From Kribbella jiaozuonensis (GTDB lineage: Bacteria; Actinomycetota; Actinomycetes; Propionibacteriales; Kribbellaceae), in the NCBI RefSeq assembly GCF_005233875.1, contig NZ_SZPZ01000001.1, positions 1,240,001 to 1,304,000 of the forward strand: a stretch of 64,000 nucleotides of DNA, written 5' to 3'. A program made the position numbers and the translations under genes. Shown piece by piece: positions 29,751-39,047 of the stretch; position 1 is the stretch's first letter; each line of letters starts with the position of its first letter. The notes under the pieces were generated by a model that was not told the origin of the DNA, searched no databases, and saw only the letters and a list, made by a program, of their open reading frames with translations.

Positions 29751-31058
29751 TCACGGCGCGAGGCCCCAGTGTTGCGAGTTCGCTGGGGCCTCGACTCGCC
29801 ACGGCGGTGGGGTCGTCGGGTACACGCGGGTGCTGAGCACCCGACCCGCACTGGTGAAGGCCTCGACCACCGAACCATCGATGAAGATCCGCACCGCCGG
29901 CCGGCCCGACGCCGGATCGAAGGCGTCCGTCACCTCCATCCGCCCGCCGTGAGCGAACGGCGAAAGGCTGGCGTGACTGCGGTCGATCGCGAAGGTATCG
30001 GCGTCCAGCTCAAAGATCAGGTACTCCTCGTCGCTGAAGTGGACGACGACGCGGCCTGAGCCTTCCGATACGACGATCTCGCACTGGGCACCGGGGGAGT
30101 CCATACGCAACGTATCGATCGTGGGTACGGGCGCGCTGCGCAACGACGAGTCAGCGCCGAGCCAGACGACGCGGGGGAGTGAGATGACCCCCGCCCAGCC
30201 GTCGGTCCAGCCGGGCCGGTCGCGTCCTTCGGTCAGCCAGCCGAACAGCAACGGCCCGAATCGACTCTCGCGTACGGCGGACGCCGCGTAGAAGTTCGTC
30301 CCGTGGTCCACGCGCTGTGGGACCGGTGGGGCGTCGGAGTCGAACGACAACACCTCCCCGGGTCCGCCTTCGGGCGACCACGACGCCACCACGGCGATCC
30401 GCCGGCCGTCGATCGTGAGCACCTGTGGGCATTCCCAGGCCGATCCCGTGTCGTGCTCGCCTGTGCGGCTGCGCGGGAGCTCGGCCAGCGGGCCGGCGGC
30501 GGTCCAGTTCTCCAGATCGTCCGACCGGTAGAGCGCGATGCTCGCGCCGCGGTCGACGTACCCGGCTCCGACTGCCATCCACCAGGTCCCGTTCTCCTTC
30601 CAGACAAAGGGATCCCGGAACATGACCGCCTCAGCTGGATCCGGCACTACCTGCCGCGCAGGCCCGAAGGACGCGCCGCCGTCGTCCGACACAGCCGTGA
30701 GGACGGATTGGTACGGGCGGCCCTCCACTCGCCCGGAGTAGAAGGCCCGGATCCGGCCGTCGTCGAGCACGGTGTTGCCGGACCAGCAGCCATCGGTGTC
30801 GAGCCCGCCCGGCATCGGCGCCATCGCCGGCCGGTGCAGGGTCCAGCGCACGTAGTCGGTCGAGGTGGCGTGCCCCCATTCGACCGGTACGTGCAGATCG
30901 AGCGTCGGCCGCGACTGGAAGAACAGGTGTACGTCGCTGCCGTGTTCGATCGGCCCGTTCGGGTCGTTGAGGTATCCGCTGGGCGGCCGGACGTGGTACG
31001 CGGGACGGAGGTGTGCCACCGTTCCGGCCGACCGGTGTGCGGACTGGGTCTGGGTCAC
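29751..31058 (-). CDS. GH32 beta-fructosidase
   Basis: 435 residues with no signal peptide, so intracellular. GH32 landmarks: the nucleophile Asp in SGYLNDPNGPI, FFQSRP, the RDP motif in FRDPFVW (transition-state stabiliser) and the acid/base Glu in WECPQVL, then a C-terminal beta-sandwich with FIDGSVVEAFTSAGR. It hydrolyses fructosyl linkages of sucrose, inulin- or levan-type oligomers. GTG start overlaps the permease stop (GTGA) with GGAG seven bases upstream. Last gene of the transport operon. Confidence 0.9.
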   Translation of the reverse strand: MTQTQSAHRSAGTVAHLRPAYHVRPPSGYLNDPNGPIEHGSDVHLFFQSRPTLDLHVPVEWGHATSTDYVRWTLHRPAMAPMPGGLDTDGCWSGNTVLDDGRIRAFYSGRVEGRPYQSVLTAVSDDGGASFGPARQVVPDPAEAVMFRDPFVWKENGTWWMAVGAGYVDRGASIALYRSDDLENWTAAGPLAELPRSRTGEHDTGSAWECPQVLTIDGRRIAVVASWSPEGGPGEVLSFDSDAPPVPQRVDHGTNFYAASAVRESRFGPLLFGWLTEGRDRPGWTDGWAGVISLPRVVWLGADSSLRSAPVPTIDTLRMDSPGAQCEIVVSEGSGRVVVHFSDEEYLIFELDADTFAIDRSHASLSPFAHGGRMEVTDAFDPASGRPAVRIFIDGSVVEAFTSAGRVLSTRVYPTTPPPWRVEAPANSQHWGLAP

Positions 31059-31894
31059 CGTGAAGCTCCTGCCGTGATGCCTGCGATGAAGTATCTCTGG
31101 GCGAAGATGAACAGCACTACGCTCGGCAGGATCGCCAGTACGACGCCGGCCAGCACCACCGAGATCGAACCGGTGCCGAGGTTTCCCTGCAGACCGACCA
31201 GGCCCAGCGGCAGCGTGAAGTTGTCCTGGGTCTGCAGGAAGATCAGCGGCCGGTAGAACTCCGCCCAGAAGCCGGAGAAGTTCAGGATCGCGAGTGTGGC
31301 GATCGCCGGACCGGCCATCTTGGCGTAGATCAGCAGGAAGGTGTGGAAGTGGCCGGCGCCGTCGATCCTGGCCGCCTCTCCCAGTTCCTTCGGCATCTGC
31401 ATGAAGTACTGGCGCATCAGGAACGTGCCGAACGCACTGCCCAGCGCCGAGACCACCAGCGACAACGGGCTGTCCGACAGACCGAGGTACCGGATGATCA
31501 CGAACACCGGGATGATGATCGTCTGCAGCGGCACCATCATCGTGGCCAGGAAGATCCCGAAGATCACCGAACGGCCCGGGAAGTCGATCATCGCGAACGC
31601 GTAGCCGGACAGCGTGCAGGTGATGGTCTGGCCGATCACGATCAACCCGGTCACGATCACGCTGTTGAAGAAGAACCGGCCGATCGGGATCCGGTCGAAC
31701 ACCGCGCTGTAGTTGGAGAAGTCCGGGTGCAACGGGATCCATTGCGGTGGATTGCTGAACGCCTCGGCCGGTGTCCGCAGCGACGTGGTGACCGTCCAGA
31801 GAAGCGGGCCGAGGGCAACCATTGCGGCGAGGACCAGGACCAGGATGCCGATGATCCGGCCGATCCGGGCGAGGGTTCCGGTGGAGTATGTCAT
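31055..31894 (-). CDS. ABC sugar transporter permease (MalG/CUT1 type)
   Basis: 279 residues with six predicted membrane helices and the coupling-helix EAA motif LGEAARIDGAGHFHTFLLIYAKMAGP. The start region GPLLWTVTTSLRTPAEAF is typical of the second CUT1 permease. Pairs with the permease encoded just upstream (ATGA overlap) and with the lipoprotein to import an oligosaccharide, probably a fructo-oligosaccharide judging by the hydrolases. No ATPase gene is present; a shared MsiK-like ATPase encoded elsewhere is expected. Confidence 0.9.
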   Translation of the reverse strand: MTYSTGTLARIGRIIGILVLVLAAMVALGPLLWTVTTSLRTPAEAFSNPPQWIPLHPDFSNYSAVFDRIPIGRFFFNSVIVTGLIVIGQTITCTLSGYAFAMIDFPGRSVIFGIFLATMMVPLQTIIIPVFVIIRYLGLSDSPLSLVVSALGSAFGTFLMRQYFMQMPKELGEAARIDGAGHFHTFLLIYAKMAGPAIATLAILNFSGFWAEFYRPLIFLQTQDNFTLPLGLVGLQGNLGTGSISVVLAGVVLAILPSVVLFIFAQRYFIAGITAGASR

Positions 31895-32823
31895 TGGTAG
31901 AACACCAACTTCCGTGCCGCCAGGAACTGCAGTCCGGTGATGATCAGGATCGCCACCAACAGCACGATCGCGATCGCCGAGCCGTAGCCGAACTGCAGGT
32001 TCTGGAAGCCCTTCTGGTACATGGAGATCGTCACCGTCGTGGTCGCCGACCCCGGGCCGCCCTTGGTCATGATGTACGGCTGGTCGAACAGCTGCATCGC
32101 GTTGATCAAGGCAACGACCGCGGCGAACAGGATGGTCGGGCTGATCAGCGGGACCTTGATCCGGAACAGCGTCCGCAACGGTCCGGCGCCGTCGATCTGC
32201 GCGGCCTCGAGGACGTCCGTGGGCACCGACATCAGTGAGGCGACGAACAGCACGAACGTGAACCCGACCTGCTGCCAGACCGCGATCAGCACGATTGTGG
32301 TGGCTGCGCCGATACCGCTCGTCAACCACGGCACGTTCGGGATGCCGAGCAGGCCGAGGTAGTAGTTCACGACGCCGAACTTGTAGTCGAACAGGTAGCC
32401 CATGAAGATCGACACGGCGGCCGTCGATGCGAGCAGCGGCAGGTAGAACGCAGTACGGAAGATCGTTCGGATCCACACCAGCTTGCGTTGGTTGACCAGT
32501 ACTGCGAGCGCGAGGCCGAGCGTCAGTTGGAGTACGACGATCGCCAGCGCCATGCCGAGCGTCACCGCGAACGACTTGAGGACGGGGCCGTCGGTGAACA
32601 GCCGCTGGTAGTTCTCCACCCCGACGAACTGCGGACTCGAGATGACGTCCCAGGAGAAGAACGACAACCCCAGCGACGCGAGGATCGGGATCGCCGTGAA
32701 GACCGCGACGAACAGACACGACAGCCCGATCATCGCGAAGCCGAACGGAGCCTCCCGATGCGACGACGGATGCCGGCGGCGCTTGGTGATGGCAGCCGGC
32801 ACCTCAGCGGCGGCGGCCGACAT
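31891..32823 (-). CDS. ABC sugar transporter permease (MalF/CUT1 type)
   Basis: 310 residues. A basic cytoplasmic start (ITKRRRHPSSHREAP) precedes six membrane helices. The EAA loop reads VLEAAQIDGAGPLRTLFRIKVPLISP. FIYLPLL-like segment (FYLPLLASTAAVSIF) and QPYIMTKGGPGSATTT are typical of first CUT1 permeases. It overlaps the binding-protein gene by one base (TGATG) and the second permease by four. Confidence 0.9.
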   Translation of the reverse strand: MSAAAAEVPAAITKRRRHPSSHREAPFGFAMIGLSCLFVAVFTAIPILASLGLSFFSWDVISSPQFVGVENYQRLFTDGPVLKSFAVTLGMALAIVVLQLTLGLALAVLVNQRKLVWIRTIFRTAFYLPLLASTAAVSIFMGYLFDYKFGVVNYYLGLLGIPNVPWLTSGIGAATTIVLIAVWQQVGFTFVLFVASLMSVPTDVLEAAQIDGAGPLRTLFRIKVPLISPTILFAAVVALINAMQLFDQPYIMTKGGPGSATTTVTISMYQKGFQNLQFGYGSAIAIVLLVAILIITGLQFLAARKLVFYQ

Positions 32824-34232
32824 CAGCTCGCCCCCGCTGCCTTCTCGAGGTCCGACTGCAATCCGTCCAGCGCGGCCTTCGCGTTCCCGGAGGAGATCGC
32901 CTGCGTTGTGCGCTGGTTGAGGGCGGTCGCGAGTGCGTTGTAGTACGGCGGGGCCGGGATCGGAGCCGTCTCCGGGTGCTTGGTCAGCGTGTCGTAGAAG
33001 ACCGACCAGTGCTTCGGCCCGGTCTTCGCGTACCGCGCGGCCGTCACCAGGGACTTGCGGCCGGGCGTGGTCACGTTGCCCGGGAAGACCAGGTCGAACG
33101 TGTCCGGCTTGACCAGCAGCTTCAGGACCTCCCAGGCGAGGTCCTTCTTCTTCGACGACTTGAAGATCGCGTACCCGCCCGCGCCGAACAGGTGCCGCTG
33201 GCTCTTCCACTTCGGGAACAGCTGGACGTCGAAGCTGCCGTTCTTCATCCCGGCGTTCGTCAGACCGCCGGCCCAGAACCCGCCGCCGATCGACATGCCG
33301 ATCCGGTTCGAGGCGAACAAGCCTTGGAGCGTGCCGCCACCGCCGACGTCAGGGGACGGCGAGAGGCCCTTCTTGGTCAGCTCGATCATGTAGTTCAGGG
33401 CCTCGACGGTGCCGTCGGAGTTCGCGGTCGGCGCACCCCACTTCCAGCCGCCCTTACGGCCCGCGGCGGCCGGGTCACCGGCGTACGCCTTGTTCCACAG
33501 CCAGTCGCCGCCGTCGTACTTGCCTTCCTCGAGCAGGTTGGCGTTGTTGGCGTACATGAACGACGTCCAGCTGCCCCAGAGGCGGACCACCCAGCCGAAG
33601 GCGTTGATGCCCTTGAACTTGGCGATCTTCGTCGCCGCGGTCTCGAAGTCGTCCATCGTCCAGCCCTCGCTCGGCGGCACGACGCCGGCGCGCTGGAACA
33701 GCTCGGTGCTGTAGAACATGTTCCCGGCATTGAAGCTGTCCGGCAGCTCCCACAGGTGGCCCTGGTACATCATCGACTCGACCAGCGCGGGGTGGATGTC
33801 GGCGAAGTACTCCTTCAGCGCGGCGAGGTCCTTGGTGACGTAGTCGTCGAGCGGGACCGCGAGCTCCTTGGACGCCATCAGTTGCAGGCCCTCGGTGGCG
33901 ACGCTGATGATGTCCGGCGGCGTTCCGGCCGCGATCTGGGTCAGCACCTTGGCGAGGAAGTCGTTCCAGTCGGTGCCGTTGATGGCCGAGATCTCGAACT
34001 TGATGCTCGGGTCGAGCTTGGTGATCTGCGGCTGCAACCGGTTCTGCAGCTGGGTCGCTGCCGCCTGCTCTCCGAAGTACAGCATCTTGAGTGACTTCGA
34101 CGACGAGCCGCCGCCGCTGTTGCCGCAGGCGGCCAGATCGGCCAGCGCTGCCAGCCCGAGTCCACCGGCCGCCCCGGCCTTCAGCACGGTACGGCGAGCG
34201 ATCGGGCCACTGGGGGGATGGATGCCTGTCAT
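32823..34232 (-). CDS. Sugar-binding lipoprotein of ABC transporter
   Basis: 469 residues, extracellular solute-binding protein family 1. The N-terminus combines a twin-arginine (ARRTVLKAG) with a lipobox ending at Cys36 (LADLAACGN), so it is probably exported folded and lipid-anchored. Body features: LKMLYFGEQAAATQLQ, YVTKDLAALKEYF, and GIGGGFWAGG-like ligand region (SIGGGFWAGG). First gene of the operon under the two LacI operators. Confidence 0.9.
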   Translation of the reverse strand: MTGIHPPSGPIARRTVLKAGAAGGLGLAALADLAACGNSGGGSSSKSLKMLYFGEQAAATQLQNRLQPQITKLDPSIKFEISAINGTDWNDFLAKVLTQIAAGTPPDIISVATEGLQLMASKELAVPLDDYVTKDLAALKEYFADIHPALVESMMYQGHLWELPDSFNAGNMFYSTELFQRAGVVPPSEGWTMDDFETAATKIAKFKGINAFGWVVRLWGSWTSFMYANNANLLEEGKYDGGDWLWNKAYAGDPAAAGRKGGWKWGAPTANSDGTVEALNYMIELTKKGLSPSPDVGGGGTLQGLFASNRIGMSIGGGFWAGGLTNAGMKNGSFDVQLFPKWKSQRHLFGAGGYAIFKSSKKKDLAWEVLKLLVKPDTFDLVFPGNVTTPGRKSLVTAARYAKTGPKHWSVFYDTLTKHPETAPIPAPPYYNALATALNQRTTQAISSGNAKAALDGLQSDLEKAAGAS

Positions 34233-34272
34233 GGGTTCCTCCTTGGCCGCTCAGGTGGCCCGGCGAGCCACC

Positions 34273-34330
34273 CAATACGTATTGACCCGGGACGGTAGCA
34301 GTGGTGTACGGTGGGGCGCAATACGTATTG
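34273..34330. promoter_or_regulatory. Paired LacI operators
   Basis: The perfect 12-base palindrome CAATACGTATTG occurs at 34273-34284 and again at 34319-34330, 46 bases apart centre to centre, in the gap between the transporter operon and the LacI gene. The central CG and symmetric arms fit LacI/GalR sites. One site lies near each divergent promoter. Confidence 0.88.
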
Positions 34331-34390
34331 GGTCCAGCTGTGATAGTAAATTGACGGCGGCGACGAGGCCGTCGATCGTTAAGGGGGACC

Positions 34391-35434
34391 ATGGCGAAGC
34401 AGCCGGCCGATCGGCCGAAGCGCGTGACGATGACCGATGTCGCGCGGCGCGCCGGGGTGTCCCAGCCGACCGTGTCGTTCGTCCTCAACGACCGCCGCGA
34501 CGTCGCGGTGGCCGAGGAGACGCGGCGGCGCGTGCTCGAGGCCGCAGCCGAGCTCCACTTCGTGCCGAACCGGGCAGCCCAGTCGCTGCGGTCGAACAAG
34601 TCGTTCACGGTCGGCGTCGTGACGAGCGGGATCGTCTCCCAGCCGTACGCCGGCCTGATCGTGCTCGGCCTGCAACAGGTCGTCCAACCGGCTGGCTACG
34701 TCTGCATGGTCGTCGACACGACCGGCGACCCGGGCGAGGGCGACGACGCTGTGGCGAGCCTGGTAGGGCAGGGCGTTGCCGCGATCGTGTACGCATCGCT
34801 CGAGCCCAAGCCGCTGCATCGCAGCCCACGGCTCGACGGGATCCGGACGATCTTCGTCAACTGCTGGCCCGAGGAGGGCAAGGCCGACACAGTCCTGCTG
34901 GCCGACGAGTACGCCGGTGGTCGCGCTGCGGCCGCGTCCGTGTTCGACCGCGGGCATCGCGAGGTGGCCTTCCTGGGTGGCCCGCGCAATGACTACGCCT
35001 GCAAGGAACGTCGGCGTGGTTTCGATGACGCTGCTCGCGCGGCCGACCTGCGTCCGGCCGATCTTGTGCATCGGTACGGCAACTACCAGATCGGGTCGGG
35101 GTACGACCTGGCGACCGAGGTGGTGACCGAGCACAAGCCGACCGCTCTGGTCTGCGGGAACGACCGAATGGCGATCGGCGCGCTGCTCGCCCTGCACGCT
35201 CTCGGGCTGGACTGCCCGCAGGACGTCAGCATCGTCGGCTTCGACGATCAGCCTGATGTCGCCGACCAGGTCCGTCCGGGTTTGACCACGGCGGCGTTGC
35301 CGCACCTGATGCTCGGCCGCCGCGCCGGTGAACTGGTGCTTGGTGACCCCAACGATGCGCCGGAGCGGATCATCGTCGACTGTGAACTGATCGAGCGCGA
35401 CTCGGTCGGCGCCCCACCGAAGAGGCGCAGATGA
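34391..35434 (+). CDS. LacI-family transcriptional repressor
   Basis: 347 residues. HTH VTMTDVARRAGVSQPTVSFVLN with hinge helix NRAAQSLRSNKSFTVGVV, then the periplasmic-binding-protein-like effector domain (VAFLGGPRNDYACKERRRGF, ALVCGNDRMAIGALLAL, VSIVGFDDQPDVADQVRPGLTT). It probably represses both divergent units and is induced by a sugar from fructan breakdown. Its stop overlaps the next gene start (ATGA). AGGGGG precedes the ATG. Confidence 0.92.
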   Translation: MAKQPADRPKRVTMTDVARRAGVSQPTVSFVLNDRRDVAVAEETRRRVLEAAAELHFVPNRAAQSLRSNKSFTVGVVTSGIVSQPYAGLIVLGLQQVVQPAGYVCMVVDTTGDPGEGDDAVASLVGQGVAAIVYASLEPKPLHRSPRLDGIRTIFVNCWPEEGKADTVLLADEYAGGRAAAASVFDRGHREVAFLGGPRNDYACKERRRGFDDAARAADLRPADLVHRYGNYQIGSGYDLATEVVTEHKPTALVCGNDRMAIGALLALHALGLDCPQDVSIVGFDDQPDVADQVRPGLTTAALPHLMLGRRAGELVLGDPNDAPERIIVDCELIERDSVGAPPKRRR

Positions 35435-36810
35435 GCGGGTACGTCGGCGACGTCATCCCGTTCAGCTATGACGGCCGGATCTGGCTGTTCTACTTGCTGG
35501 ACGAGCGATCCGACGCTCCCGCCGGCATGCCGTGGGCGCTCGTATCCACGACCGACTTCGTGGAGTACACCGACCATGGCGTCGTACTGCCCGGCGGTGA
35601 CCGCGATGCGGAGGACTTCGACTGCTACACGGGAAGCGTGGTCGCGGACGGGTCGCGGCTGCATCTGTTCTATACGGGGCACAATCCGCGGCGGGACGGC
35701 GTACAACTGGTTTGTCATGCTGTCAGCGACGGGGATCCGACGCGCTGGACCAAGCTGCCCGACCTGACCTTCGGTGCGCCTGATGGTTATGTGCCACAGG
35801 ACTGGCGCGATCCCTTCGTCTATCGGGTGGCGCCGGATCAGCCGTGGCAGATGGTGCTCGCGGCACGGTACGCCGACCGGCCGGATCGCCGGTCTGGTGT
35901 CGTTGCTCGGCTGACCTCGACCGACCTCGAGCGATGGACTCTGGCGGAACCGCTGTGGGAGCCGCACCGATACATCACCCAGGAGTGCCCGGACGTCTTC
36001 CAATGGGGCGATTGGTGGTACCTGGTGTACTCCGAGTTCAGCGACGCCTTCCAGACCCGCTACCGGATCTCGCGCGACCCGGACGGGCCGTGGCTGGCAC
36101 CCGCCCGCGATACCGTCGACGGGCGCGCGTTCTACGCAGCAAAGTCGGTCGAGCACAACGGGCGACGCTTCTTCATCGGCTGGATCCCCACAAAACAAGA
36201 CGATGCATGGCAGTGGGCCGGCGACCTCGCCGTACTCGAAGCCCATCAGTCGGCTGACGGCTCGCTCGCCTTCACGCTGCCGGAGGAGCTGCGCGCGGTG
36301 TACTCCGACGTACAGCACGTCTCACTCAAACCGGTCGACGGCGCCGCAACCGAGCCTGGTCAGGGTGCGACCGATCGGTACGCCGCGTGGATGGGCGACC
36401 CGATCCCCGCCGACTGCCTCGTCGAGCTGATCGTAGACGTTGCCCCAGGCACCCAATCCCTGGGCCTCCTGCTGCACGCTTCGCCCGACGGCGAACAGGC
36501 AACCATCCTCCGACTGGAACCCCAGCAGAACCGCGTAGTCCTGGACACCTGGCCCCGAGCTCGCACCGGCCCTGCCCAGTGGCAGGTCAGCGGCGACGTC
36601 CCCCACGCCGTCGAACTGGAACGCCCCTGCCCCCTTCCGCCCGGCCGCCACACCATCCAGGTCCTCTTACGAGGGACCACCGGCCAGGCGATCGTCGACG
36701 ACCAAGTAGCCCTGTCCTTCCGCCGTTACGACCAAGGGCGACGCCACCTCGGCTTCTTCGTCGCCGACGGCCACGCCGACGTCCGCAGCCTCACGGTCGC
36801 CCGCCGCTGA
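35431..36810 (+). CDS. GH32/GH43-clan glycoside hydrolase (GH32 type)
   Basis: 459 residues, five-bladed propeller plus C-terminal beta-sandwich. Motifs: the start region GYVGDVIPFSYDGRIWLFYL (the nucleophile Asp is likely in VGDVIPF), QDWRDPFVY (RDP) and TQECPDVFQWGDWWYLVYS (acid/base Glu). No signal peptide, so cytoplasmic. It differs clearly from the other fructosidase of this locus and may cleave a different oligomer linkage. Translationally coupled to the repressor. Confidence 0.85.
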   Translation: MSGYVGDVIPFSYDGRIWLFYLLDERSDAPAGMPWALVSTTDFVEYTDHGVVLPGGDRDAEDFDCYTGSVVADGSRLHLFYTGHNPRRDGVQLVCHAVSDGDPTRWTKLPDLTFGAPDGYVPQDWRDPFVYRVAPDQPWQMVLAARYADRPDRRSGVVARLTSTDLERWTLAEPLWEPHRYITQECPDVFQWGDWWYLVYSEFSDAFQTRYRISRDPDGPWLAPARDTVDGRAFYAAKSVEHNGRRFFIGWIPTKQDDAWQWAGDLAVLEAHQSADGSLAFTLPEELRAVYSDVQHVSLKPVDGAATEPGQGATDRYAAWMGDPIPADCLVELIVDVAPGTQSLGLLLHASPDGEQATILRLEPQQNRVVLDTWPRARTGPAQWQVSGDVPHAVELERPCPLPPGRHTIQVLLRGTTGQAIVDDQVALSFRRYDQGRRHLGFFVADGHADVRSLTVARR

Positions 36811-36875
36811 GGTATCACGCCCGGCGGCCCTGCGGTCCGAGATAGCGAGCACTTTTCTCGACCGCAGGAGGCAAC

Positions 36876-37475
36876 GTGAACACTCACGAGCCGGCTCCGA
36901 CCGATCCTCGGAAAGAGGGTCTGTGGAGCCGGATGGGGACACTTGGCCAGGTCCTGGCCGCGGTGCTGGGCCTGGTGACCGCATTGGTGCCGGTGCTGGT
37001 GGCGACCGATGCGTTCGACGCGGGGGGCGGCAGCGACAAGATCATCCGGGTCCTACCGACCCAGCCGCCAACACAACCGACGACCCAGCCGACGACCGCG
37101 CCGACGTCGCCGACGAGCTCGTCGTCGGAGCCGGTGGACGGGGACATCGTTCTCACCGTCTCCGACCAGCTCACGGAAGGCGCGCTGGAGGAGCGGATCG
37201 ACGTCGTCCTCGAGGGATCGAAGGTCGCGTCGCTGTATGCGAGCATCGACGACCCGACCGTGACGCAGCAGGTGACGGCCACGACGCCCGGGAACTACGA
37301 CTACGTCCTCGACGGCAGGATCGCCTGGCTCGACGACTACGGCGTCCGGCAGGAAGCAAGCGCCAGCGGCCACGGCAGCGTGTACGTCGACGACGGTATG
37401 CGGCTCGACGTCTATGTGCAGTTCGAGAGCGGCGGCGGTATGAGCCTCTCCCTCCGATCCGCCAAGCAGTCCTGA
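36876..37475 (+). CDS. Membrane-anchored protein with extracellular beta domain
   Basis: 199 residues. Short cytoplasmic start, a membrane helix at about 23-44 (LGQVLAAVLGLVTALVPVLVAT), a Thr/Pro/Ser linker with PTQPPTQPTTQPTTAPT, then an outside domain of about 110 residues rich in beta strands (DGDIVLTVSDQLTEG, YVLDGRIAWLDDYG). No family recognised. RBS AGGAGG lies before the ATG. It borders the protease island and may belong to it, but it could equally be independent. Confidence 0.7.
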   Translation: MNTHEPAPTDPRKEGLWSRMGTLGQVLAAVLGLVTALVPVLVATDAFDAGGGSDKIIRVLPTQPPTQPTTQPTTAPTSPTSSSSEPVDGDIVLTVSDQLTEGALEERIDVVLEGSKVASLYASIDDPTVTQQVTATTPGNYDYVLDGRIAWLDDYGVRQEASASGHGSVYVDDGMRLDVYVQFESGGGMSLSLRSAKQS

Positions 37476-37476
37476 G

Positions 37477-37671
37477 CTAGTCGACGGACGTGGCGGTGAG
37501 CCTGACGCCTCCGTTCGAGCTTTGATGCAACGCGCTTCGGTCGCCGTGGTCGATGATCGTGAGTTCTCCACTCACCCCGTCGACCACGACGCGCCGGCCA
37601 CAACCGTCAACACACTCGAAGAGCAAGCCGGCCGGGCTCGCTGTGCACTCCATCCGATGCGTTCTAGCCAT
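37477..37671 (-). CDS. Small Cys-containing protein coupled to subtilase
   Basis: 64 residues: MARTHRMECTASPAGLLFECVDGCGRRVVVDG and a beta-rich tail are best described as a tiny zinc-binding or beta-hairpin protein, with Cys at about 9, 20 and 24. Its ATG overlaps the last eight bases of the subtilase gene, ATGGCTAG, so it is translated after it. It could be an inhibitor, chaperone or substrate of the protease. No known family. Confidence 0.6.
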   Translation of the reverse strand: MARTHRMECTASPAGLLFECVDGCGRRVVVDGVSGELTIIDHGDRSALHQSSNGGVRLTATSVD

Positions 37672-38977
37672 CCTTCATGACAGCACCGCACACCTGGTGA
37701 GGCAACAGAGCCGGTCCGACTCCGGGGATTGCCTGGCTGAGGGCGAACCGCAGTAGAACGTCTGCCGCCTGCGGTGCGTCCTCGCCGGTCGCGGACATCC
37801 GCGCCGCGATCATCCCGGCCACCAACGGCGTCGAGAACGACGTACCGCTCCAGCTGGCGATCCCGTCGAAGTGCCGGCGCTGCTTGGGATCGTGGATCGT
37901 GTTGTAGTCGCCGATCGCGAAAGCGTTGACCAGATCCTCGCCGGGCGCGTACAGGTCGACCCAGCCACCGTGGTTGGAGAAGTCCGCCCGCTGGGTCCCG
38001 TTCGCCGACAAGGCGCCGACGCCGACGACCCACGAGTACGCCGCCGGGTACGTCGGCAGCCGGCTCGTGTCGTTGCCGGCCGGAGCGACAACGACGATGT
38101 CGAGGTGCCGCAAAACGTCGTCGTAGAAGGCGCCGAAGGAGAGCATCGGCAGCCGCAGCCGGGAGTACCCGGCGAACTCGCAGACGATGATGTCCGCGCC
38201 GCCGTCGATGGCGTCGCTCATCGCCCGGACGACGTCGTCCTCGTAGATCAGCCCGGCGATCTCCTCGGCCCGCCTGACGTACACCTCGGCGCGGGGCGCG
38301 ACGGCCCGGACGCAGCCGGCCACGAAGGTCCCGTGACCCGCGTACGGCCTGATCATGTTGGATCCGTCGAGCGGGTTGTCCCGATCGCCGTACACACCCG
38401 CCATCCACGGCCACATCCCCGGCGCGTAGTCGATCAGCCCGCCGTCGACGACGCCGACGACGACACCGTCACCGTCCCAGCCGTGCGTCCCGCAGCGGAT
38501 CCCGTCGCTCACCGGCGGCACCGGACCGAAGGAGTTGGACGGTACGACGGCCGGATCGGTCGCCGGGCAGGGGTGCCCGCTGTTGGGGGACAACGACAGC
38601 CCGTGCACCGGGGTCGCCGTCCCGACGCCGTACTCCGCGTCGAGCAGGTCGAGAACCCCAGGCGTCCCCACCGCATTGCCGGACCATTCGAACTTGACGA
38701 CTCCGGAGACCACCGACGAACGTTCGCTCCGGGGCCTGTCGGTCTCCTGGTCGCCCTGGTTGCCCTGGTCTCGCCGGTCTCCCTGGGCCTGATCGAGAAT
38801 GGATCGCAGCGATACTTCGACCCGATCCGCGTCCCTCGTGCGGACGAGGATGCTGTTGCGCCGGTAGAAGTACTGGACACGTCCGTCCTCCCGCCATTTC
38901 GGCGGGTAGGCGACTGCGCGGGGGTCCTGTTGCAGGATGAGGTCGACAGCTTCCTCGAGGCGTTGTTGCTCAGACAC
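37664..38977 (-). CDS. Subtilisin-like serine protease (S8), no signal peptide
   Basis: 437 residues. The catalytic triad is complete: Asp178 (VVGVVDGG), His215 (AGHGTFVAG), Ser380 (SGTSFSTPLVAG), with oxyanion Asn302 (APAGND). About 160 residues precede the protease domain, with a charged Gln/Asp/Arg repeat-like stretch (QGDRRDQGNQGDQETD) at 65-80; this resembles a regulatory or docking region rather than a classical pro-peptide. No signal peptide or membrane helix, so it should act in the cytosol. Divergent, 70 bases apart, from the CHAT protease gene. Confidence 0.88.
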   Translation of the reverse strand: MSEQQRLEEAVDLILQQDPRAVAYPPKWREDGRVQYFYRRNSILVRTRDADRVEVSLRSILDQAQGDRRDQGNQGDQETDRPRSERSSVVSGVVKFEWSGNAVGTPGVLDLLDAEYGVGTATPVHGLSLSPNSGHPCPATDPAVVPSNSFGPVPPVSDGIRCGTHGWDGDGVVVGVVDGGLIDYAPGMWPWMAGVYGDRDNPLDGSNMIRPYAGHGTFVAGCVRAVAPRAEVYVRRAEEIAGLIYEDDVVRAMSDAIDGGADIIVCEFAGYSRLRLPMLSFGAFYDDVLRHLDIVVVAPAGNDTSRLPTYPAAYSWVVGVGALSANGTQRADFSNHGGWVDLYAPGEDLVNAFAIGDYNTIHDPKQRRHFDGIASWSGTSFSTPLVAGMIAARMSATGEDAPQAADVLLRFALSQAIPGVGPALLPHQVCGAVMKDG

Positions 38978-39047
38978 GATGTTCCCTCCCTAGCACTGGA
39001 AATTGCCGTACTACGATCGGAATGGTCCGCGTGAGGGGAGGGCTGCC

